Assembly: GCF_000003815.2 (NCBI RefSeq)
Contig: NC_049985.1
Coordinates: 8,096,266-8,160,265 of the forward strand
Direction: 5' to 3'
DNA: 64,000 nt
Source: Branchiostoma floridae
Lineage: Eukaryota > Chordata > Leptocardii > Amphioxiformes > Branchiostomatidae
Below, piece after piece: positions 54,165 to 64,000 of the stretch (its first letter is position 1; each line of letters opens with the position of its first letter). Under the pieces are notes generated by a model, which worked only from the letters and a program-made list of their open reading frames with translations, was not told where the DNA came from and made no database searches. The translations under genes were made by a program, and so were the position numbers.

Positions 54165-57100
54165 ATGGCTGGCAAAAGCAGACAGCTGATCAGCCAGTCC
54201 TTCACGGAGGGGCCTTCTGTCCCGGACAGGAGACCGGCACGGCACAACCTGAGTGATAGCGACATGCTCAGTCTGAGCGCTGCCATGATGGACAGCAGAC
54301 CAAACAACCTGGTAAGGAACTTCCAGATTAGTGGGAACATTTAAAAATAATCCATATCCACCTTTTCACTCAACTTCGACAATGTACATATCCACCTAGG
54401 TCCTTTCGCCTGAGCTCATGAGATACAATGACTGATGATGTCATGCATGTTTAGGGTGCAAATGGTGCTTTACAATCTACAAGGTGCAGCACAAAGACAG
54501 TTGATAGCTCCAAGTGCCATCTATGGCATCCCCAACAGTACAAACAAATCCTGGTCTTCAGGCATGAAAGCCTGACACAGACTTCATGAAAGTTCAAGTG
54601 ATTTCATATGTGTTAGAATACTTGGCAATACTTACCACAGTTTCCATCTCAGCTGATTGCGGTTTTGCCATTGGAGCTGACAAGTGATAACTTCCAATTG
54701 GTTTGCTATAAGGATTCAATTTCAAGCATTTGCTTGCTCGCCTGTCTCAATGATTCTGGGTTTCTTGCAGTTCTCCATGGGAGCCATCCCCAGACAGTCC
54801 AAGTCCGTGAACCAGCCCAGTATGAACAACGACAGGCGAATGATGGGCAGATATCCTGGTGGTCCTCCTCTAGTAGACAGCCTGTACCGACAGGCTGGAC
54901 TCGGGCCAGGCGTGAGCCCACGGTCTGCTTCTGCTCCCTTAACAATGGTATGTTACTATCGTAGTTTATACATACTGTGTACAATAGAAGACAATTATTT
55001 TAACTCTCACGTACCTCTTGACTCTTGTAATTGCGCAGTACCAGCTACACTTAAAGTTTGGATTTGGCAATGTATTTGTGGTCATATAATGTCAAATGTG
55101 GTCAAATAACATAGTTTCCAGTGTACAATGATTTACACTGAAGACAGGATCAGCATTGGATAGATGCATGGTTGCAGATGTGAATAAATGATTGTAATTG
55201 CTGTTAAGGTAATTTTCCTCTTTTGTATGTTGTAGGACAACCAACTGAATGTAGGGGCACGAATGACAGTGGGTGCCAACAACGCTGTAGCAAACAACGA
55301 AAGGTCTGCCACGACGCAGGTTAAACCGTCCCACCAAGGCGCTCGTGTCAACCAACTGTCGCTACCCACACGGGCACCAGCAACTGCTACTGCAGCGGCA
55401 GTCAGGAGAGAGGAGGCTTCTTCTGTCGAATCTCTAGAGGTAGCCAAGTCTGTTCTGATTGTATTACAATTTGGATATCAAAAGATTTGCCTAAGTTTTG
55501 TAAGATCATTGGCAAACTACACTTTCAGTGCATATTTCAACCAAAGATACTAAAGTATTGTATTTGTCTGTTACAAGGCTGTCATACTAAATGCTTTTAA
55601 GTTTGCACTGATTTAACTTTGCAGTAGGGGATTAAATGTTTGAAGTGGTTTTAAGTTCATGATAGTAATTTGAGCTGTACAGCAGATAGTAATGGAAATA
55701 TTGGTCGAAACAGTCACTTTGAAAACTGCAAACGTAAAATCATGATGAAAATTTCAGTAGTATAACTGTATATTTGCCGCACAACCGTAACCAGGCAGTG
55801 CACAGGATCACACAGCATTAAACATATATATATATATATATGGGAGCTCCTTTCAATAATGCTCATACCTCATCTTTACACAGAACCATTAAAGCTATTT
55901 TATGATATGTTGATTTTAGCTAATGCATTGAATTCATTTTTGCCTTGCTTATCTCAGTAAATGGCAAACTAGCCCCATTTTCTGGTAACCTTGAATCAAT
56001 GGTAGGCAGACATGACCCTGCACTGCAGATGTTAATTTGATTTCCTCCTACACATTACATCTAAGCATGGTTTCCCCTGGGGACCTTGTAACGGCTGCCA
56101 GGGCCAATATTGCAGCTTCAAATTGAATCACTTTTCCTTATCGGATTTTCCCTGCAGCCTGATACCAGTCACATCATCGGGCGGCTCATGCAGATAAGGG
56201 TGAGTGTGTGGTGATTTCATGTCTGGCTTCTAGACGTAAGCATGGTTCTCAATCTGTCAGTTCAAATAGTGTAGTCTCTACCTTATTTGTGAAGTCTGTA
56301 GCCATGATGGAATAAGACATTGGCAGACTTATGTCTGTTATAAATCTTATGGCTGTTATAAATCAATGACTTAATGAGTTAACATAAATTGAGAGTTTGT
56401 AAGTACATTGTGGAAAGATACGTTTTTAAAGAAAGACCCTGTTTTCCAGCATAATCATGATAATGCCGTCTTAATCGCTGTCAAAATGCATGGACAGATG
56501 AAGATGATTAACCTGATACCTTATGCAATGCAATTTTTAAAATCTCAGTCTACATGTGAAGTGACTTAATTGATTGATTGTTATTTGTTTATGATCTTCA
56601 GGATTACCTGAAGCAGGCAAAGGGCATGCTGAGTCAAATAGAGAACTCCACAGGGACGGTAGGTGTTTTGTTTGTTTTTGTTTAACCAGTAACACCATGG
56701 TATCTGCATATAATAAGTCATCTGTTACATGTACTCAACTGGGATTCGCGTTGTCTGCGTTTCACTGTTTTATGTGATGCTTAGTAGCAGCGATATGGTT
56801 AGAATATTCAGAATTATGAATATCAGGATGTGCACTGTCTGTTAGAAGAAAGCTTGACCAAGATAAGTTGTACTTTGAGATAAGAATCCATATGAAAAGT
56901 CAAACAGAAAAGCGGCTTATCCACTGTTCAAAATGTACAGCAGAGTAAATTGTGACAATCTGTTATTATCAATGTCTGATATTGGTCTGTATGCAGATTT
57001 TGTAAGTGTTGAATACAAAATGACCATTAAAATCTATATGCTATGTGTATATGCAAATGTGTCTTTTTTTAAGTGTCTGTATTTCTCTTGTGCAGAGCTG

Positions 57101-60100
57101 GAATCGTGAACAGAGAGACAAACTACAAGAGCTGGTGGGACACTTAGAAGAGCAGGAGAAGGGCTATCTTGGTCTTCTTCAGAGAATACTGGTATTTATT
57201 ACTTTCTGATTAGCCATTACTTAACATTTTAAAATGTAAGGGTTCCAACAAGCGCAGGGAGACTAGGTGTAACTTGCCACTATGAGCCTTATTGGCGTAC
57301 TATTAGAAAAATATATTGATGAAGGTCAGACATTCAGGTAAACAATATTTAAAGAGATACTTGAAGATTTACTTGAAACTTTTTTGATGACATCCATCAC
57401 TCTTTTTTGTATCACTAGAAGTGAGTAGAATGAGCTGGCAGAGTGAGTCTATGATAGTACATGGTTTGTAAGTTAGAGGAAAAACAGTTGAACATGATAA
57501 ATCCACTAAGTTTTGAATTTGTATGTAAATGAAGGATAAATCTTTTATGTCCTACCATAGTCATATTGTTTTATGAGATTCAAGTCCGGTAACTTGTGGT
57601 TATTAATAGATTGCCATGTTCAGACACTTTATAAAGACCTGAAGCCTATAACCCTCCAATACTAGATTTGTGTCTCTGGCAATGTTTCTTTTTGTTCATA
57701 ATAGGGCTGGTATTGATATTCTTATAATAGCATGCATTTGCTTTTGCATGGTCAGAGTAGGCTATTTTAAGACACATACATATTTTATCAGTTAGTAACC
57801 TATCATAACGTCAACTTTGCAAGCACTGCCTTTTCTTTGCTGCCAGATGTGTTGGAAAGATTTGTCGTTGCCAAAGCATTAGATCATTAAACATTTGATC
57901 TCTGCCCTGCTTTCATATATAGACCACAGTAATGGCTTTACTCCACTCATGTTACAGTTGATGTCAGTTCCACTTTAAGCCTGTAGTTCTGAGGGATTTT
58001 TTTCAAATTTCGTTTGGCAGCATTCATGACAAATCACCCACAAAGAGATAAACTATAACCTCAGCGTATTGTTAAAATGATGAATAGTTTGTGGCTGTGG
58101 CTGTGATTTTATGTCTCTGCTATTTAGTAGAAATATTGCTGATACACTGCATACGTTATGTCACAGGCTGGGGACAGAGAGGGAGAGGCAGCGGGTCAAG
58201 CAGACGACGACACGTCCGTCAACGGTTCTGTCGCCTACAGCATGTCACTTGACCTTGGAGACGCTCGCTCAGATATCTCCGAAGTCACAAGTGTAAGTTG
58301 CATTCAGTCTTGCACTTTTCAACTGGCATTTTCTTAAGAATTCGCATACAGGAAAAGCTGGAATGAGCAGACCATGACACTACATACAAACATGATGGAT
58401 GTAGGCAGAAAGGATTAGAGTCCATTCCAAGACACCATGAGGGTTTTTAGGCGATATTTATAATTAGTCTGAATTATTTTGAATAAAAGAATATCTGAGC
58501 CACAATAATTAAATTATTTTAAAAAAATTGACTGAGAAAGTACTCATATATTTGAATTCCTTTGAATATTTTAGAAACATTTTGAAAGTTACTGTACAAA
58601 AATATCTTTATTTAGAATTATTGTGAAACCTCTGTGTGATTATTTCACATTTACAAATATTTACAAAAAATAGTAAACCTGGCCAAATGGTTAAATTAGT
58701 TTATTGCCCCCATAAAAGTAAGCCCTATTGTTGCATCTGTATATTTTTAGATTTCACTGCTGGATCCTTTGTGGTGGGCCATTGTTGCATGGCACCCAAC
58801 CATACTTTGCAAGGATGTGTGAATTGCTATCTTCCCAGCCCACTGAACCATTTACAAAAAATGGTAGAAAATGGTAAATAATGGTAGAATGCTGTTATCA
58901 TTATTTAGAAACCATTAGAAGTATCCATTTCCACACGATGAATATTTCCAAAGTTTTACAGGACCAGGGAAATATTTATAAAGTTGAAACAGTGTTACAA
59001 ATATTTCTGAAGTATCAAATGTCCTATACATATGATTACAAAACTTTAAAATCAATTCTAAACAATGGCCACAAACATCCGCATGGTGTCTTGGAATGGA
59101 CTCTATAGACTTGTTTTATTGATTGAATGGCTGTTGTGTTCCTTTTATGATGAGGATGCACTTTTCAAGTCACCTTTCTGCACAGTTTCTACTTTTTCAG
59201 TTCACCCATGCCTGGACTTAAAGAAGAAATAGATATCATACCAACATATGGACCAAAGTTGCAACAGGATTTAAACCCTGTCATACATAATATAACCGAT
59301 CCTGATGCTGTTCATTAGTTTTAGTATAAGTTTGCCTATTGTGGACATGGACGCCTTTGATTAGGAGTCACATAGGAGGCCTCTCTTACCACTGGCTGTT
59401 CATGTCTGTGTAGGCTTCATCTGATCGAGATAGCATTGGAGACTTGTTAGAAGTCAGTTTTTGTAGTCCATGTGCAATGCTTTGAAGGTTCAATGCTATA
59501 TCAGGATTGCTTGTAGGAAGAGTGTCAACTGTAAAGTCCTATCACGTCTGAGCTATCTGAGCACCGTTGATTGTTGTTGCCTTTTTAGCCCACTCCTCTC
59601 TTTGCTCGTATCCTCTCATGGGCCAGTCTTTCATCAATTTCCCTCCTCAACTTGCCCATTCCCCATGGAATACGGATCAACTCTTCTTATGATTGAACCC
59701 ACCACCCTTCGAAATCATGTTCGTGCACCCGTCCTGGAGACTTGTCTGTCTGGTTGCCATGTTAGCTATGTCGGGCCTCCCTGGCGTAGAGAGAGGGTCA
59801 GCGATTGGAGAGACACCGTGTTGAGCTGCTTTGTCGTTCCCTGCAGGAGGCCACCTACACCGCCCGCAACCGCCCGCAGATTGAGGACCACCTGGGCTTC
59901 CATTCCTCGTCAGAGATGGAGCAGGACTCCAATGGTAACTTTGGTAGCTGGGATAACGATGGCAGGCCCGTGAGCCCTGGGCCCGGGGCCAGGCGAGACC
60001 ACGCAGCCAGACTGCTGGCGTGGGGCATGCCGCCTGAAGAACCGGAGAGGGCGGTCAGCCCCGAGCCTGGAGCCCGCCGCCCGCCGCGCCTCGCATGGGC

Positions 60101-63100
60101 CACCCCCGATCCCGAGGAACTAAACAATCAGCAGGTACTTGATGAATTCCAACACCGTGCTTGGTAATGTTAGCATTGCGTGGTGGTTTGGACTCAGGTG
60201 GAGGGTCTACTCTCTGTGACTGTGTGCATGGGTTGTGCTTTACTTGATGCACCACTGTTGTCTCTCTGGAGCACATGGTTGGTTGGACTTGTCTCTTGTG
60301 TGTTACTCTTCACAACTAAGGGATTTTGTCCTCAGCACAGAGTAAAAAGTCCTGGAGTGATTCTTTGAATATGTCCTCTTCAGTGCACTGGTGACGGTTG
60401 CTTTTGATCACAGTTCTCGTCTTACCCCTTCCTGCAAACCACATGTACTTACACATTGTTCTTCTGTTTTCTATGTTTTAGTTTTGAAAATTAAAGTTTT
60501 GTTTAGTTTTTACTGGATACAAAGGTAGTAGTTATGATACATGACAATCATGGAATATGGAGATGGAGACTTTGGAAACTGTTTAAAAAAAACGGCAATG
60601 TTGCAAGATTGAAATTAGACTAATACTCTAAGATTACAGGAATCTTAAACTCTATTTTCTGTCAAAGTCAATTGTATTTAATGACAAAAGTGCAATATTT
60701 CAACCAATATATTAGCTAAAAACATGGTGTCAACTGTATGACTACTTATCAATTATTAAGTGATGATATTGCAACCAAAGCATTACTTGGAAACTTTTAC
60801 AAACTCCATGACAATTGGTAAATTGTAAGTGACTTGAGTTGCATACTTAAAATCATGTTGTTCCCCTGTCCAGGACGCAGCCAGAGCGGCAGACACGACC
60901 GAGAAGGCCTCTGGACCTGAGGAGGAGGACCTGGAGGGTCTGAGACAGCAGAAGGAGCTGCTGAGGAAGATGCTGGAGCAACAGGAGCAGCTGAGACAGC
61001 TGCAGGACAGGCAGAGGATGCTGGTCCAGCTGCAGGAGGAGGTGCAGGACACCCTGCAGAGTAGCCAGGCTGCTCAAGGTCAGACAGCTCATTTGCATGA
61101 ACTGGATTTGCATACATGGGAAGATTGCATGCTCCCATAACCAAATCATGGGATACTGTAGAACCCTCTATCGGATCTTGGAGTTAGATATGCAGAAGTT
61201 GGATTTTATGTCAACTGATGTGTTATGAGCCAATATCAACCAAGCAAAATGCTGTCAACGTTACATCATTATTAAAACCTACAAGTTTTGCCAAAGAACT
61301 GATTAAGCTTGAGTAATAAGCTCGACTCTCTGCTGTGTACTGTAGGTGAGGAAGGTGCACAGGGAGGAGTGATCCCAGAAGCCGTGGCGGATCGGCTGAA
61401 GGACAAGCTGCAGGTGCTCCAAGGCAAGCAGGAGCACATGGCAGACCTCATGCGCCAGCTACACTCACTGCAGCACCTGCGACAGATGCATGGTAAGTGG
61501 GGAAAAGAGGCTCCCAGCATTTTTATTTGGTGGTGTGTTGTTTATTAGAGGTAACTGATGAAGTTGACAACTGAACTGGATGCCAAAAAAGAACAACTGA
61601 ACATTGAATGAAAGTTTGTTTTAAATGGACATCTAATTTGTGACAATTTTTCTTACGTCTTATTTGTGACAATTTTTCTTACCAACACATAAAAAGTTGC
61701 ATTGGTGATTGCCACTTTTGATGCAACAAATCCGTTCATCCAACACGGATGAACAAATGTACTTTCAATTTTTGGACAGCACCCATTTTATTTTGATTTG
61801 TGGTTTCTGTAGTGATCATTGTAGAGTAATGGGAAATGTTTTCCATTGCTGTATCAGAATTAGACCCCACATCAAGCTCGGTGACATCTAACAACCGTCA
61901 GAATGAGTCCATTGAGGAGGCAATGAAGCGCAGAGAATCCGGCCAGCAGGAGCCTGCAGCCAGGGCACCAGCTGTCTCTGCTCCTCGCCAGGATACAGAA
62001 AACAAGCTGAGGTAGGACATGTCTGCTCTTTGGAAAGGCTTCCCAGACTTCATATCATATCAAATCATTTAATGGGTAGGGAGAAAGAAGAGTGCTATGA
62101 ATAAATCATTAAAGCATGGGGGAGATGGGCAGAACAAGCATTTTTGCTGTGGTTTTATGTTTGTGATGAAAAGGTCCCTACAATTACCACGAACTTGAAA
62201 GCACCAAGAAAACATATACAGTATATGGATGACACCCAAAGAAAATCCAAATTCTGATGTCAGAGTAAAAGGCTATTTTGCAACTTTATTTTTTTGCAAT
62301 TGTGCATATATTTTGTGGCTGTTCCCCACCACAATAAGTAAGAGATATTCTGTTAAACTTAAGTGCATTCTGTACCAGTTAGAACTGATAAATTGTACTA
62401 GATGTCTTGTCTTTATTAAAACATCATTCAACTTCAAGGTATGCACTTTTTCTAGACATGCACTGTGGTTTGTAGAATGATTTGATATGAACTGTATGTA
62501 TATCTGGCTCCAAAGGAAACTTCAGGACGTGCGGGAACGCCTGAACCAGCTGCGCGAGTTGGTGCGGTCCTACCAGGCCAGCGGCTTCGATGACGAGACC
62601 ATAACCATCTCCACAACCACCAGCCAACAACGAGATTCAGACTACCTGGAGAAGTAGGTTACTTCAGAAGAATAGTAGATGCATCCAGGTCTATCTAAGT
62701 TAGTTATTGGAAAATTTTAGAAAATCTATTTGGCTTTTTTTAATGTCAAAAATGTGAGCTAAATCTTTTTTTAACCTTCTCCGTTTTGGCAAGTTTGTAT
62801 GAGTTAGATGGTTGGGCAAAGGAGAATTTCTTGTTACCCCTGACTCGCCTATTGAGTTAGTTAATCAAAGTTGTCGAAACTCGGTGTTTCTGACTTAGGG
62901 AGAAGAGTTGCTGCTATACTACAGTGAGCGTAGTTCAGTGCCTAGAAGTGGTCAATGGCCTTGCACTGAGCAAACTTGTTGAAAACAAATAAAGAGTAAC
63001 CAGCAGATAGGAAAGGAACTAGCTTTACATACAATCATCATTCATTTTCTCATTACTATGTTTGCTGTAGTGGGGTTGAACAAGATGATGACGATGATGA

Positions 63101-63965
63101 TGATGATGATGAAGAAGATGATGATGATGATGATGACGAGGAAGATGAAGATGATGACAGTGATGATGAAGAAGATGACAAAGAGGAGGAGGAGGAGGAA
63201 GGTGACATGGGTGCTGATGGAGCCAGGGGCCAGGAGGACAATGTCAGTCTTTCTAGCTCCACACTGGCCACCATGGCAGAGGACCCTGTCATCAAGGAGA
63301 AAGTCAGGTCAGTGTTATATACTTTATAAGGAAATGCTTAGGGATGATGTTGAAAAGTCTCACTTTACAAGCGAAGTGTGTGCAGTGCTGCAGATTTAGT
63401 TGTAAAAGATTGGAATCTTGGAAACATTTTCAGCAACAGCTTTATTGTTGTTAAGAACAAAAATTTGAAGTTATCCTAGTGACGCTGATGAAGAGTGATG
63501 GATGTCACTCGAAACGTCCAGAAGTAAATCTTCTGGACGTTTCTCTTTTCTGTTTTTTATCCAGTTGTAGAGATTGAATTGTATTTGAAAATTGAAGTCA
63601 TCCTGTTTTTGTTGAAAATATAACTTTGGAGTTCTTGTTCAAAATCCTTTCTTGGCTCTTTATACATGTACATGTCAAATATCAGCTAGCTATCTGTTGT
63701 GTCACATGTTGCTGTATCTCACACACAATGCTTCTCTCCATACAAACTTCAGGAAGTTGCAGGAAGCCAAAGAGAAGCTACGGCGCCTGCAGGACCTGGT
63801 GTCTGTGATGCAGACCAGCTCCATGCCGGGCATCACCCTCCCCAAGGAGCTGGCAGATCTGTTAGGGGAGACGGAGGAGGAGGATGCAGAGGAACCTCCA
63901 CCTCACCAGGCCAGGGCTCCTCCATCTCTCCCCGACTCAACTGCCAGTAGTCAGCCTGGGCAAAG
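54165..63965 (+). CDS. PCM1: Pericentriolar material 1 protein, N-terminal part (runs off the window)
   Basis: Scaffold of centriolar satellites, needed in vertebrates for centrosomal protein traffic and ciliogenesis. Fourteen coding exons: 54165-54311, 54771-54947, 55236-55439, 56158-56199, 56602-56658, 57096-57191, 58167-58292, 59847-60134, 60874-61078, 61346-61492, 61858-62011, 62516-62653, 63071-63307, 63753-63965; 743 codons so far, phases consistent. The start is fixed by an in-frame TAG two codons upstream. Family segments in order: SHIIGRLMQIRDYLKQAKGM (180-199; human SQIVSRLVQIRDYI), LVGHLEEQEKGYLGLLQRIL (222-241), LRQQKELLRKMLEQQEQLRQ in exon 9, LKDKLQVLQGKQEHMADLMR in exon 10, KLQDVRERLNQLRELVRSYQ in exon 12, an Asp/Glu run in exon 13, and KLQEAKEKLRRLQDLVSVMQ in exon 14. 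Mostly coiled coil, as expected. The last visible donor is at 63966 (phase 2), so the gene continues. Confidence 0.94.
55823..55841. repeat. Short (TA)n tract
   Basis: About nine TA units in PCM1 intron 3. Confidence 0.9.
59414..59452 (+). other. Possible 39-nt cassette exon of PCM1
   Basis: TCTGTGTAG precedes GCTTCATCTGATCGAGATAG, and GAA|GTCAGT follows. The segment encodes ASSDRDSIGDLLE in phase 0, so it can be inserted without shifting frame between exons 7 and 8. The acidic/Ser composition resembles the neighbouring exon. The weak donor and short length make this tentative. Confidence 0.3.
63084..63210 (+). repeat. Coding (GAT/GAA/GAG)n repeat in PCM1 exon 13
   Basis: A purine-rich trinucleotide array read in the frame that gives long Asp then mixed Asp/Glu runs (residues about 599-640). 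It lies inside the coding exon, between two coiled-coil segments. The antisense frame yields a spurious poly-Ser open frame. Confidence 0.9.
63485..63543 (+). repeat. Structured element with hammerhead-like core in PCM1 intron 13
   Basis: CTGATGA (63485-63491) is followed by a 6-bp hairpin (GAGTGA/TCACTC), then GAAAC, which begins a perfect 14-nt inverted repeat (GAAACGTCCAGAAG / CTTCTGGACGTTTC, 5-nt loop). CTGATGA-stem-GAAA resembles the hammerhead ribozyme core. However, one unpaired A sits between CTGATGA and the stem, and I find no matching stem I. It may be a degenerate retroelement terminus. Confidence 0.5.
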
Positions 63966-64000
63966 GTAGCACAACTTCCATCTTTGCTGTCTGCTTAGAT

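Noticed and set aside
63056-63295. Poly-Ser minus-strand frame
   Set aside because: Antisense of the PCM1 GAT/GAA coding repeat.

Overview
The window is animal nuclear DNA: intron-rich genes with GT-AG junctions, small exons, many short foldback DNA transposons and microsatellites. The gene content (WBP4, CCDC43, FDXACB1, SMIM7, regucalcin, PCM1, a cholinesterase-type carboxylesterase) and the compact genes among abundant MITEs suggest an invertebrate deuterostome, most likely an amphioxus (Branchiostoma). The species is inferred; no marker here proves it. All exon models were built by hand from splice sites, reading phase and family recognition, and all nine gene models keep a consistent reading phase across every junction.

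Layout. 1-2952: no gene, repeats only. 2953-10929 (+): secreted, probably GPI-anchored carboxylesterase, 8 exons, 610 aa, complete catalytic triad. 14695-23087 (-): WBP4/FBP21 spliceosomal protein with a matrin-type zinc finger and three WW domains (two in human). 23382-25053 (+): CCDC43, head-to-head with WBP4 across about 0.3 kb. 28030-32286 (-): FDXACB1, 7 exons, 666 aa, convergent with CCDC43. 33050-33682 (-): SMIM7, 2 exons, 79 aa.

34393-51139: a cluster of four regucalcin (SMP30/gluconolactonase) paralogues, two on + (A, B) facing two on - (C, D), all with the same six-exon structure, plus a fragment resembling a fifth first exon. Copies C and D also share about 1 kb of 3' flank. 54165-63965 (+): the 5' part of PCM1 (centriolar satellite scaffold); 14 coding exons are visible and the gene runs off the right edge.

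The genes do not form a pathway. WBP4 acts in splicing, CCDC43 and SMIM7 are conserved genes of poorly known function, FDXACB1 joins an rRNA-methyltransferase-like domain to a PheRS anticodon-binding domain, PCM1 is centrosomal, and regucalcins are calcium/zinc-dependent lactonases. The striking local features are the inverted regucalcin cluster, the extra WW unit in WBP4, a 71-bp duplication that copies a WBP4 splice donor, and at least a dozen foldback elements, several with recognisable terminal repeats and target-site duplications.
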